Source of the DNA: Mycobacterium sp. NAZ190054
GTDB lineage: Bacteria; Actinomycetota; Actinomycetes; Mycobacteriales; Mycobacteriaceae
Assembly (NCBI RefSeq): GCF_001545925.1
Contig: NZ_LMVQ01000549.1
Span: forward strand, 1 to 51,383
Direction of reading: 5' to 3'
Length of the DNA stretch: 51,383 bases
Shown: positions 43,913 to 51,383 of the stretch, one piece after another
Position numbering within the stretch: position 1 is the first letter of the stretch
Layout of the letters: each line of letters opens with the position of its first letter
Translations under genes and position numbers: made by a program
Notes under the pieces: model-generated
The model's input: only the letters and a program-made list of their open reading frames with translations
Database searches by the model: none
Told to the model about the DNA's origin: nothing

Positions 43913-45548
43913 GAGAACCGGATCCTCCTCCCTCGAGCGGCTGGACGTTCAGATGCAGCGCGGCGAGCAGCGCCGCCGACACCTCCGGCGCCCGCTGGGC
44001 GATGCACGCGGCGGCGATGCAGCGGTCGGGACGCAGGAACAGCACAGAATCGGTCGACACGTCGAACCACTTCTTCAACGCTCCCGTGCGGTCGCCCACC
44101 ACGACGACGTCGGCGTCGTCGTGACCGGGCCAGCGCAGCTGGGTCATCGGCCGCGCCTCGACGAACTTCGCCCCCAACGCTTTCCAGCTCTGGAAGACGT
44201 CCTCGCCGAGCACGGCGCGCAGGTTGTTGCTCCAGCACAGCACGGCGAAACCCGATCCGAGCACATCGTCGAGAAGGACGTTCTGCGCGGCCCGGGTGTC
44301 GACGCGCGGCTGGATGAACAACGTGCCGGTCGGCGAGTTCGGCGACGGCTGCGCGTCGTGGTGGACGGCGCCCTGCAGGTACCGCGGCATCGGCTTGAAG
44401 CGCATCTCGAGGATGTAGCGCTTCAACGTCGGCACCACCGACGCGGCGTGGATCACGCGGTCCCGCAATGCGGCCACCCGGCGGTTGGTCGGCGAGATGA
44501 CCCGGCCCACCATCGTGGACAGGTCGATCATCGCGCGCGCGTGCTTGCGGCGCTCGACGTCGTAGGTGTCGAGCAGCGCGTCGCCGGCATGTCCGCGGAC
44601 CACCGCGGCCAGCTTCCACCCGAGGTTCGCCGCGTCACGGATCCCGCTGTTGTAGCCCTGGCCCTGCCAGACCGGCATCAGATGCGCGGCGTCACCGGCC
44701 AGCAGCAGGCGGCCCTTACGGAACGATCCGGCGATCCGGGAATGGTGGGTGTAGACGCGGTGACGGATCATGTCGACCCGCTCGGGATACGGGACGCGCT
44801 GACCGAGCATGCGCCGGACGAACTCGGGATCGTCGGCCTGCTCATCGGTTTCGTCCGGGTGGATCATGAACTCGAAGCGCCGGATGCCGTGCGCGATCGA
44901 GATCGACACGTAGGGGCGTGCCGGATCGGCGCCGACCTCGCTGTTCGGATGTCCCAGTGGGTCGTTGGCGACGTCGACCACCAGCCAGCGGGTCGAGGAG
45001 GTGGTTCCGTCGAAGGACACGCCCATCAGCCGCCGGGTGACGCTGCGGCCACCGTCGCAACCAACCACGTAACGCGCGCGTACCGGTTCCCGGTCGCCGT
45101 CGAATCCGACGGTGACGCCGTCGGCGGTCTCGGTGCAGGCCTGCATGCGGTGCCCGAACCGCACCTCCACATGATCGAACCGCTCCAGCCCCTTGAACAG
45201 TTCGGCGTCGACCATCGGCTGGACGAACCCGTTGCGCTTGGGCCAGCCGAACCGCGCATCCGGTGGCGCCATCTCGGCGAGCAGTTTCCGGTCGGCGTCG
45301 AAGAAGCGCAGGATCTGGTTGGGCACGGTGTGCGGCAGCACCCGGTCGACCAGACCGATGAACTGGAACGTGCGCAGCGCTTCGTCGTCGAGACCGACTC
45401 CCCTCGGATAGTCGATGAGGGTGTCGCGTTCGTCGACGACGAGAGTCCGGACCCCTTGCAGCCCAAGGATGTTCGCCAGCGTCAGGCCGGAGGGGCCGGC
45501 GCCGACGATCACGACGTCGACGTCAGGGGTCGCCTCCGGGGTGGTCAC
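43830..45548 (-). CDS. mhpA: FAD-dependent aromatic hydroxylase, MhpA-like
   Basis: A 572-residue group A flavin monooxygenase resembling 3-(3-hydroxyphenyl)propionate hydroxylase. It has the FAD motif [18 protein letters not shown], the DG region [14 protein letters not shown] and [21 protein letters not shown]. It would hydroxylate a phenol to the catechol that the MhpB-like enzyme opens. GTG 45548 overlaps the hydrolase stop (GTGA); any longer reading upstream is an antisense-like extension inside the hydrolase. The last 40 residues ([14 protein letters not shown]...) overlap mhpB and look poorly conserved. Confidence 0.92.
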   Translation of the reverse strand: MTTPEATPDVDVVIVGAGPSGLTLANILGLQGVRTLVVDERDTLIDYPRGVGLDDEALRTFQFIGLVDRVLPHTVPNQILRFFDADRKLLAEMAPPDARFGWPKRNGFVQPMVDAELFKGLERFDHVEVRFGHRMQACTETADGVTVGFDGDREPVRARYVVGCDGGRSVTRRLMGVSFDGTTSSTRWLVVDVANDPLGHPNSEVGADPARPYVSISIAHGIRRFEFMIHPDETDEQADDPEFVRRMLGQRVPYPERVDMIRHRVYTHHSRIAGSFRKGRLLLAGDAAHLMPVWQGQGYNSGIRDAANLGWKLAAVVRGHAGDALLDTYDVERRKHARAMIDLSTMVGRVISPTNRRVAALRDRVIHAASVVPTLKRYILEMRFKPMPRYLQGAVHHDAQPSPNSPTGTLFIQPRVDTRAAQNVLLDDVLGSGFAVLCWSNNLRAVLGEDVFQSWKALGAKFVEARPMTQLRWPGHDDADVVVVGDRTGALKKWFDVSTDSVLFLRPDRCIAAACIAQRAPEVSAALLAALHLNVQPLEGGGSGSHGEITDGPVLHVAQSAAEPSGTVPGTP

Positions 45549-46411
45549 GCGCGCCCCAGCAGGAAATCCAGATGCAACCGGTTGAACGTCTTGGGGTCTT
45601 CGTACTGCGGCCAGTGACCGCAACCGGGCATCACCTCGAAGCGGGCGCCGGGGATCATCGACGCGATACGCCGGCCCTCCTCGACGTCGGCGGTCGGGTC
45701 GTCGCTGGTCCACACCACCAGCGTGGGCGCAATGATGGCACCGTACTCGTTGGGGCCGAGCAGGTTTCGGGCCCGGATCTCGGGATCCTGCAACGCCATG
45801 ATGTCGCGCATCGCGTTGACGAATCCCGGCTGGCGGTACACCCGCTGCCGGCTGGCCACGATGTCGTCGTAGTCCTTCGTCTTGTCGGCCATCAACCATT
45901 TGATCCGCGCCTGGACGGTCTCCCACGTCGGGTTCTCCGCCGCGGCCATCGACAACGTGATGATCCGCTTCATCACCTCCGGGTCGGCCTGTGAACCGCC
46001 CGCGGTGTTGAGGACCAGGCGGTCCACCCGCTCCGGCCGGTCGGCGGCGATGCGCGCGGCGACCCAGCCGCCCAGCGACTCACCGCTGATGTGCGCCCGC
46101 TGTGCGCCGATGGCATCCAGGAAAGCGGCCAGATGGTCGACGTAATGCGGTATTTCGAGCGGATGACCGGGCTTGTCGGTGTAGCCGTGACCGAGCATGT
46201 CGATCGACCACGTCGAGAAGTGCTCGGCGTGCGCCTCGAGATTGCGCACGTACGCCTCGGCGTGGCCGCCGGATCCGTGCAGGAACACCAGCGCCGGTTT
46301 GGCGGGATCGCCGGCGTGCAGGTAGCGGGTGCGGACGCCGGCCGCATCGAGGAACCCCTGGGAGAACGGGACGCCCTGCAGGTCACTCCATACGCTCTCG
46401 AACTCCGCCAC
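45545..46411 (-). CDS. mhpC: Alpha/beta hydrolase, MhpC-like meta-cleavage hydrolase
   Basis: A 288-residue C-C bond hydrolase of the MhpC/BphD/HsaD type. Nucleophile Ser112 lies in [10 protein letters not shown], the acid in [11 protein letters not shown] and His266 in [21 protein letters not shown] is the oxyanion segment. It splits the ring-opened product into a dienoate and an acid. It heads the ring-cleavage operon. GTG 46411 has AAGGAG eight bases upstream, and the perfect operator 46452-46468 is 41 bases upstream of the start. Confidence 0.92.
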   Translation of the reverse strand: MAEFESVWSDLQGVPFSQGFLDAAGVRTRYLHAGDPAKPALVFLHGSGGHAEAYVRNLEAHAEHFSTWSIDMLGHGYTDKPGHPLEIPHYVDHLAAFLDAIGAQRAHISGESLGGWVAARIAADRPERVDRLVLNTAGGSQADPEVMKRIITLSMAAAENPTWETVQARIKWLMADKTKDYDDIVASRQRVYRQPGFVNAMRDIMALQDPEIRARNLLGPNEYGAIIAPTLVVWTSDDPTADVEEGRRIASMIPGARFEVMPGCGHWPQYEDPKTFNRLHLDFLLGRA

Positions 46412-46451
46412 CCTGCACTCCTTCCTGGAGTCCCAGCCGAGACCTCGACTG

Positions 46452-46468
46452 CGAGAATCAGATTCTCG
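46452..46468. promoter_or_regulatory. Operator: CGAGAAT-CAG-ATTCTCG
   Basis: A perfect 7-bp inverted repeat with a 3-base centre, containing the GAGAAT-N3-ATTCTC core. It lies between the divergent ring-cleavage operon and the IclR gene, nearer the operon start. Confidence 0.75.
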
Positions 46469-46496
46469 AAATCTGTAAGCGTTCTGTTCATTTATC

Positions 46497-46518
46497 GCAC
46501 ATATACGTGCACTATAGT
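46497..46518. promoter_or_regulatory. Second inverted repeat and possible -10 for the IclR gene
   Basis: GCAC-N6-GTGC at 46497-46510, followed by a TATAGT hexamer near 46513 about 45 bases before the IclR ATG. It differs from the GAGAAT motif and may be the IclR protein's own site. Confidence 0.35.
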
Positions 46519-46562
46519 CAGAGCATCACTCTCACGACAGAGATCTGTCAAGGAAGGTCCGC

Positions 46563-47297
46563 ATGAATCGACCGGCCGGTGATCATCTGCCCGCCGCGGG
46601 TGCACCCGGGTCCGCCGCTGCAGGTCCCAGTGCGCCCGGCTCCCAGACGCTGGCCCGCGGACTCCACGCTCTGCAGTTGGTGGCCAGCTCGCCGACGGGA
46701 CTGACCGTCGCCCAGGTGGCCGACGACATCGGCGTGCACCGGACCATCGCCTACCGGCTGCTCAGCACGCTGGCACAGTTCCGGTTCGTGGCCAAGGGGG
46801 ACGACGGCAGATACCGTTCGGCGGCCGCGCTGGCGGTGCTCGGCGCGTCGTTCGACAACAATGTCCGGCAACTGTGCGTGCCCACCCTGCGCGCGCTGGC
46901 CGACGAGCTCGGCACCACGGTGTCGCTGCTCGTCGCCGAGGGCGATCAGCAGGTCGCCGTCGCGGTGATGGTTCCGACGAACGTGTACTACCAGTTGTCC
47001 TTTCATGAAGGCAGCCGCTATCCGCTCGACCGCGGCGCCGCCGGGATCGCGCTGCTGGCGAGCATGCCGCCGCGCCCCGGCGAACGCGACCTCGTCCAGC
47101 AGACCCGCCAACAGGGCTGGGTCATCACCCACGGCGAGATCGAGCCCAACACCTACGGTCTGGCGGTGCCGGTGCGCCGGAAGTCACCGTCGCCGCCCAC
47201 CTGTATCAACCTGATCTCGCACCGCGAGGACGTCGTCCTCGACGGCCGGGAGTCGGTGATCAAGGCGGCGAGCGACCTGTCGGCCGTCCTGAGCTGA
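46563..47297 (+). CDS. IclR-family transcriptional regulator
   Basis: A 244-residue regulator with an N-terminal winged HTH (SQTLARGLHALQLVASSPTG; VAQVADDIGVHRTIAYRLLSTL) and a C-terminal GAF-like ligand domain (PLDRGAAGIALLASMPP). The first 28 residues are a flexible Ala/Pro/Gly stretch. IclR proteins often control aromatic catabolism and respond to pathway intermediates. It is divergent from the MhpC-like operon, so both it and the motif-binding TetR may act at that control region. ATG 46563 follows AAGGTCC. Confidence 0.9.
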   Translation: MNRPAGDHLPAAGAPGSAAAGPSAPGSQTLARGLHALQLVASSPTGLTVAQVADDIGVHRTIAYRLLSTLAQFRFVAKGDDGRYRSAAALAVLGASFDNNVRQLCVPTLRALADELGTTVSLLVAEGDQQVAVAVMVPTNVYYQLSFHEGSRYPLDRGAAGIALLASMPPRPGERDLVQQTRQQGWVITHGEIEPNTYGLAVPVRRKSPSPPTCINLISHREDVVLDGRESVIKAASDLSAVLS

Positions 47298-47333
47298 GCC
47301 GGGCCGGGCAGCAACCATCGGAAGGAGACAGCG

Positions 47334-48947
47334 ATGACCGAGTGGGACCATGAGGTCGACGTCGTCGTGCTGGGCAGTGGCGGTGCGGGTCTCACCGCGG
47401 CGCTGACCGCCACCGTCCACGGCGCCGCCGTCGAGGTCTACGAGAAGGCGGCCACCGTCGGCGGGACCACCGCGGTGTCCGGCGGGATCGTGTGGATCCC
47501 GGCGCACAACCGGTCGGCCGACGGCGAACTGACCGTCGAGGATGCGATGGCGTACCTGCGCGCCCAGTCGCTGGGGTACATGGACGACGAGCTCGTCGAG
47601 ACGTTCGTGCGGACCGGCGCGCCGATGCTCGACTTCGTGGAGGCGCACAGCGATCTCGTCTTCGAGGTCGCCACCGGATTCCCCGACTACAAACCCGAGT
47701 TGCCCGGCGGCAAGCCCGGAGGCGGGCGATCGTTGAACGCCAAGCCGTTCGACCTCGCCCGGCTCGGCGACTGGAGCACCCGGATCACGTCGTTCCCGGC
47801 CGATTTCAGCAACGTCGGCATCGACGCCGAGACCCGCGCACGCATCCACGCGTCCGTCGACAGTGACTCCGGGGAGTTCTGCGTCGCCGGCACCGCGCTG
47901 ATCGCGGGACTGCTCAGGGGCCTGCTGGACCGTGGCGTCGCACCGCACACCGAGGCGCGCGCCGTCGAGCTCATCGCCGATCCACTGGGCATCACCGGTG
48001 TTCGGATCCAGCAGGGCGGCAACGACTTCCGGGTGCACGCCCGCCGCGGCGTGATCCTGGGCACCGGCGGTTTCGAGTGGGACCGGCACCTGGTGGAGGC
48101 GTTTCTGCGGGGCCCGATGCGCGGGGCCGTCTCGCCGCCCAACAACACCGGCGACGGACTGCGGATGGCGATGGCGCACGGCGCCGACCTGGCCAACATG
48201 GGGGAAGCGTGGTGGGTCCCCGTCGTGCAGATCCCGGGTGACACCTTCCAGGGGCAGCCGCGCAGCCGCAGCGTCCGGCTGGAGCGCACCCGCCCGCGCA
48301 GCATCATCGTCAACCGGGCCGGCAGACGCTTCCTCAACGAAGCCGGTGAGTACAACTCGATGGCCGGGCCGTTCCACTTCCTCGATCCGAAGCTCGGTTA
48401 CGCCAACGACCCCGCCTGGATCGTCTTCGACTCGATCCACCTCAAGCACTACGGCTTTCTCGGGGTCGATCCCGACGGGCCGGTCCCCGAGTGGTTCTGC
48501 CGGTCCGCCGATCTCGAGGAGCTCGGCGAGAAGACCGGCATCGACCCGGACGGGCTGGCCGCCACGCTCGCCGCGTGGAACGCCAACGTCGCCGACGAAC
48601 ACGACCCCGAGTTCGGCCGTGGCGCAAGCGCTTACGACGGCTACTGGGGTGACACCTCGGCGAACACCACCGCCGGCCGGACACTCGGCCCGATCGACAC
48701 CGCGCCGTACTACGCCGTCCCGGTCTCGGTCGGCGCGATGGGCACCAAGGGCGGGCCCCGCACCGACCGCGACGGACGCGTCCTGCACGTCAACGGCACC
48801 GCGATCACCGGGCTGTTCGCCGCGGGCAACGCGATGGCCGGCGCCACCGGCAAGGCCTACGGCGGCGCGGGCGGCACCATCGGACCCGCGATGGTGTTCG
48901 GCTATCGCGCCGGATACACCGCGGCCACCGACCGGTCGGTGTCCTGA
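47334..48947 (+). CDS. FAD-dependent dehydrogenase, KstD-like (second copy)
   Basis: A 537-residue flavoprotein of the KstD/fumarate-reductase group: VVVLGSGGAGLTAALTATVH, YEKAATVGGTTAVSGGIVWIP, and the C-terminal FAD contacts LFAAGNAMAGATGKAYGGAG. It lies 36 bases after the IclR gene, with GGAAGGAGA before the ATG. It is clearly paralogous to 41157-42965 but shorter; the two may desaturate different positions of the same ring or different intermediates. Confidence 0.88.
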   Translation: MTEWDHEVDVVVLGSGGAGLTAALTATVHGAAVEVYEKAATVGGTTAVSGGIVWIPAHNRSADGELTVEDAMAYLRAQSLGYMDDELVETFVRTGAPMLDFVEAHSDLVFEVATGFPDYKPELPGGKPGGGRSLNAKPFDLARLGDWSTRITSFPADFSNVGIDAETRARIHASVDSDSGEFCVAGTALIAGLLRGLLDRGVAPHTEARAVELIADPLGITGVRIQQGGNDFRVHARRGVILGTGGFEWDRHLVEAFLRGPMRGAVSPPNNTGDGLRMAMAHGADLANMGEAWWVPVVQIPGDTFQGQPRSRSVRLERTRPRSIIVNRAGRRFLNEAGEYNSMAGPFHFLDPKLGYANDPAWIVFDSIHLKHYGFLGVDPDGPVPEWFCRSADLEELGEKTGIDPDGLAATLAAWNANVADEHDPEFGRGASAYDGYWGDTSANTTAGRTLGPIDTAPYYAVPVSVGAMGTKGGPRTDRDGRVLHVNGTAITGLFAAGNAMAGATGKAYGGAGGTIGPAMVFGYRAGYTAATDRSVS

Positions 48948-48989
48948 CAGGAGCCGGACCGCGGCAGCCGGTCGGCTAGCCTCGTCGGT

Positions 48990-49565
48990 GTGACCACCAC
49001 CGGCACCCGGTTCAGCGCGATACCGCGCACCGCCGCGCAGACGCGGGTGCTCGACGCCGCGCTGAACCTGATCTCCGAGCACGGTGTCAGCGGCACCTCG
49101 CTGCAGATGATCGCCGATGCGATGGGGGTGACCAAGGCGGCGGTGTACCGCCAGTTCAAGACCAAGGACGACATCGTGATCGCGCTGACCGAGCGTGAAC
49201 TGGGCCGGCTGGAGGCCGCTCTGGAGGCCGCGGAGGCCGAAGAGTCGGCCACCCGGGCCCGGGAGCTGGTGCTCACCCAGGTCATCGACGAGGCCGTGGA
49301 ACGCCGTCGGCACGTGGCCACGCTGCAGTTCGACCCGGTGATCATCAAATTCCTGGCCAGCCATCAGCCCTTCCAGGCCTTCATCGCCCGGCTCTATGCG
49401 GTCCTGATCGGCGATGCGGGCCGGCAGGCCAGACTCCCCGCCGCGATGCTGTCCGGCGCGATCGCCGTCGGCGTGATGCATCCGCTGGTCACCGACATCG
49501 ACGATGCGACGTTGCGCCGCGAGCTGCTGCGCTACACCCGAAGACTGATCGACCTGCCCGGGTAG
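48990..49565 (+). CDS. TetR-family transcriptional regulator
   Basis: A 191-residue regulator. HTH: TRVLDAALNLISEHGVSGTS, then LQMIADAMGVTKAAVYRQFKTKDDIV, a textbook TetR domain. The C-terminal half is a compact helical ligand domain. GTG 48990 is the start; no strong ribosome-binding site. It follows the KstD-like gene by 42 bases and may be cotranscribed with it. It is a second candidate to bind the shared operator, but unlike the 7195 protein it has no copy in its own upstream gap. Confidence 0.88.
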   Translation: MTTTGTRFSAIPRTAAQTRVLDAALNLISEHGVSGTSLQMIADAMGVTKAAVYRQFKTKDDIVIALTERELGRLEAALEAAEAEESATRARELVLTQVIDEAVERRRHVATLQFDPVIIKFLASHQPFQAFIARLYAVLIGDAGRQARLPAAMLSGAIAVGVMHPLVTDIDDATLRRELLRYTRRLIDLPG

Positions 49566-49566
49566 C

Positions 49567-50442
49567 TCAGCGCCCGCTGTCAACGACGATGAGTTGCGCG
49601 GCGGCGCTGTACGGGTCGGTGCGCCCGTCGGCCACCGCGTCGGCGAGCGCATCCAGCTCCTCGTGCTGACGGAGCAGGCTCTGCGCCAGGGACAGGATCT
49701 GTGAGCGCGCCCGGGCCGACCGCCGCCCGGGGTTGTCGCTGCGGTGGTGAGCCTCGATCACGTCGAGCAGTTCGTCGATGCCTTGACCTTGCGCGGCAAC
49801 GAGTTTCAGGATCGGGACCGCGGTCTCGGCCCGCAGGTCCCGCACCGTCTGGTCGGCGCCCTCGCGGTCGGCCTTGTTCACCGCCACGATGTCGGCGACC
49901 TCGAGCAGCCCCGCCTTCGCGGCCTGGACCGCGTCGCCGGCGCCCGGGTTGAGGATCACCACCGTCGGGTCCGCCACCGCGGCGATCTCGATCTCGGACT
50001 GACCGACGCCGACGGTCTCCAGGATGACGATGTCGAAGTTCAGCGCCGAGACGAGCCGGATCGCGGCGGGCACGGCAGCGGCCAGGCCACCGAGGTGGCC
50101 GCGGGTCGCCACCGAGCGGATCAGCACGTCGGGATCGTTGATGTGCGCCGACATCCGGATCCGGTCACCCAGCAGAGCGCCGCCGCTGTACGGCGAGGAC
50201 GGGTCGACGGCCAGCACCGCCACGCGCCTGCCGTGGGCCCGGTACGCGCCGACCAGCGCGCCGACCGTCGTGGACTTGCCCGCCCCCGGCGGCCCCGTGA
50301 TGCCGACGACGCGGGCCGGGACGACGTCACCGAGCGCGCTGAGCACCTCGTCCCGGCGCGGACTCTCGACAAAGGTGAGCAGCCTGCCGGTGGCCCGCGG
50401 TGAACCTCCGCGAGCCGCGGCGATGAGGTCGTCGATGGTCAC
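49567..50442 (-). CDS. MeaB/ArgK-family GTPase
   Basis: A 291-residue G3E-class GTPase of the MeaB/MMAA group: Walker A GPPGAGKSTTVGAL, VLAVDPSSPYSGGALLGDRI, the ETVGVGQSE switch and NKAD specificity motif. MeaB proteins load and protect B12-dependent acyl-CoA mutases. No mutase gene is in the window. GTG 50442 is preferred (GTG 50451 also possible); a longer reading would run through the operator. It is convergent with the TetR gene, one base apart. Confidence 0.85.
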   Translation of the reverse strand: MTIDDLIAAARGGSPRATGRLLTFVESPRRDEVLSALGDVVPARVVGITGPPGAGKSTTVGALVGAYRAHGRRVAVLAVDPSSPYSGGALLGDRIRMSAHINDPDVLIRSVATRGHLGGLAAAVPAAIRLVSALNFDIVILETVGVGQSEIEIAAVADPTVVILNPGAGDAVQAAKAGLLEVADIVAVNKADREGADQTVRDLRAETAVPILKLVAAQGQGIDELLDVIEAHHRSDNPGRRSARARSQILSLAQSLLRQHEELDALADAVADGRTDPYSAAAQLIVVDSGR

Positions 50443-50495
50443 CCCCGACACCTTACGCAGGCGATTTCCCCGCCGGTGAGGGACCGTTCCGCACG

Positions 50496-50530
50496 CGAGA
50501 ATGCTATTCTCGTATATCGAGAGTGATAAT
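50496..50530. promoter_or_regulatory. Operator: CGAGAAT-GCT-ATTCTCG plus second unit
   Basis: A perfect core at 50497-50511, then seven bases and GAGAGT at 50519-50524, then three bases and AATTCC. This is the same two-unit arrangement as at 15209-15245. It is 17 bases upstream of the SDR start, overlapping its likely promoter. Confidence 0.75.
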
Positions 50531-50546
50531 TCCAAGGAGGACGCGC

Positions 50547-51311
50547 ATGGATATCGCGGGTAGCTCGGCCCTGGTCGTCGGAGGTGCCGGCGGCCTCGGC
50601 GAGGCGACGGTGCGGCGACTACACGGCGCCGGCGCCAAGGTCGTCGTCGCCGATCTCGCCGACGACAAGGGCAAGCAGCTGGAATCCGAGCTCGGCGTGC
50701 GCTACGTGCGTACCGACGCCACGTCGGAGGAATCCGTGCTCGCCGCGATCGCCGAGGCCGAAGCGCTTGGGCCCCTGCGTATCTCGGTGGACACCCACGG
50801 TGGCCCCGCCGGCGGCGGACGACTGGTCGGCAAGGACGGCTCCCCGCTGGGCATGGAGGCCTTCGAGACCACGATCACGTTCTACCTGACCGCGGTGTTC
50901 AACATCATGCGGCTCTCGGCGGCGGCGATCGCCAAGACCGATCCGCTCGAGGAGGGCGGCCGCGGCGTCATCGTCAACACCGCGTCGGTGGCCGGCTACG
51001 AGGGGCAGATCGGCCAGCTCCCCTATTCGGCGGCCAAGGGCGGCGTGATCGGCATGACCCTGGTCGCCGCACGTGACCTGTCCCCGTTGGGAATCCGGGT
51101 GGTGACGATCGCCCCGGGGACGATCAACACCCCGGCCTACGGCAAAGCCGCCGATCAGCTCGAGCAGTACTGGGGCCCGCAGGTGCCGTTCCCGAAGCGC
51201 ATGGGCCGCTCGACCGAGTACGCGCAGCTGGCACAGAGCATCATCGAGAACGACTACCTCAACGGCGAGGTCATCCGCCTGGACGGGGCCTTGCGGTTCC
51301 CGCCCAAGTGA
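50547..51311 (+). CDS. SDR family oxidoreductase, HSD17B10-like
   Basis: A 254-residue SDR resembling 3-hydroxyacyl-CoA dehydrogenase type 2: ALVVGGAGGLGEATVRRL, DTHGG in place of NNAG, Ser in NTASVAGYEGQIGQLPYSAA with the Tyr and Lys of Y-x-x-x-K following, and PGTINTPAYGK. It probably oxidises a 3-hydroxyacyl-CoA or hydroxyl on a ring. ATG 50547 has AAGGAGG six bases upstream; the operator lies just before. The stop overlaps the next start (GTGA). Confidence 0.9.
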   Translation: MDIAGSSALVVGGAGGLGEATVRRLHGAGAKVVVADLADDKGKQLESELGVRYVRTDATSEESVLAAIAEAEALGPLRISVDTHGGPAGGGRLVGKDGSPLGMEAFETTITFYLTAVFNIMRLSAAAIAKTDPLEEGGRGVIVNTASVAGYEGQIGQLPYSAAKGGVIGMTLVAARDLSPLGIRVVTIAPGTINTPAYGKAADQLEQYWGPQVPFPKRMGRSTEYAQLAQSIIENDYLNGEVIRLDGALRFPPK

Positions 51312-51383
51312 CGCTTCAAGGCAAGGTCGCGTTCGTCGCGGGCGCCAGCCGCGGGATCGGCGCCACGGTGGCGGCCGCGCTGG
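51308..51383 (+). CDS. SDR family oxidoreductase, N-terminal fragment
   Basis: GTG 51308 overlaps the previous stop by four bases. The 25 visible codons read VTLQGKVAFVAGASRGIGAT, the Rossmann glycine motif of a classical SDR, then run off the right edge. Coupled to the preceding SDR. Confidence 0.85.
   Translation, partial: MTLQGKVAFVAGASRGIGATVAAAL

Noticed and set aside
45549..45926. Longer N-terminus for the MhpA-like hydroxylase
   Set aside because: The added sequence overlaps the hydrolase gene and has no flavoprotein features; the FAD motif begins right after GTG 45548.
47184..49652. An 822-codon open frame on the minus strand
   Set aside because: It is antisense to the IclR, KstD-like and TetR genes. 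No motif was found.
50443..50535. Longer N-terminus for the MeaB-like GTPase
   Set aside because: The extension would translate through the perfect operator of the divergent SDR and lacks homology to the family. GTG 50442 gives the expected start.
1..51383. CRISPR arrays, tRNA and rRNA genes, riboswitches
   Set aside because: No regularly spaced repeats, cloverleaf-like or rRNA segments were seen on reading. Gaps between genes are all under about 270 bases and are accounted for by the sites listed.

Overview
The window looks like a piece of a rapidly growing mycobacterium (Mycolicibacterium-type) or a close actinobacterial relative. It is GC-rich throughout, uses GTG starts often, packs genes with ATGA/GTGA overlaps, and carries a wax ester synthase/diacylglycerol acyltransferase, a mycofactocin-type short-chain dehydrogenase (SDR), two P450s with a 3Fe-4S ferredoxin, and many acyl-CoA enzymes. 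This assignment is from gene content only.

Layout. 1-127 is the start of an amidohydrolase leaving on the minus strand. 394-6208 (+) is an operon: carboxymuconolactone-decarboxylase-like protein, Rieske oxygenase, unknown 109-aa protein, amidohydrolase, SnoaL-like protein and two acyl-CoA dehydrogenases. 6246-7914 holds a divergent enoyl-CoA hydratase and TetR pair. 8131-12788 (+) carries a P450, a mycofactocin-type SDR, an APH-fold kinase and a WS/DGAT. 12785-15202 (-) is a PlsC-like acyltransferase followed by a frameshifted acyl-CoA ligase; a divergent epimerase follows at 15265-16326 (+). 16330-27886 (-) is a long run: alpha/beta hydrolase, SDR, TetR, ferredoxin, P450, amidohydrolase, two M24-fold proteins, enoyl-CoA hydratase, fused CoA-transferase, SDR. 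27950-37184 (-) is a type I restriction-modification (RM) island. 37392-46411 (-) is a ring-cleavage operon: MhpC-, MhpA- and MhpB-like enzymes, a KstD-like flavoprotein, LLM oxidoreductase, SDR, cyclase-family hydrolase and FMN reductase. 46563-51383 holds an IclR regulator, a second KstD-like protein, a TetR, a MeaB-like GTPase and two SDRs.

The catabolic parts appear to be one regulon. A 15-bp inverted repeat, GAGAAT-N3-ATTCTC, recurs at the control regions of at least six transcription units spread over 50 kb, often followed at a fixed 7-bp spacing by another half-site. The genes together suggest degradation of an alicyclic or aromatic compound: oxygenases and KstD-like dehydrogenases, then flavin hydroxylation, extradiol cleavage and C-C hydrolysis, then CoA activation and beta-oxidation. 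The logic resembles steroid-ring catabolism (KstD-HsaA-HsaC-HsaD), but I cannot name the substrate.

The RM island sits inside this regulon and seems to have cut the end off the ring-cleavage operon. Within it, an IS256-family element (32438-33918, 24-bp imperfect ends, 9-bp target duplication CATCGAGTC) splits hsdS exactly; removing the element and one repeat restores a 415-codon frame. hsdR, a GIY-YIG gene and the acyl-CoA ligase each carry single-base frameshifts, which may be real decay or sequencing error. A PIN-domain toxin-like protein and an unrecognised 285-aa partner lie between hsdS and hsdM.
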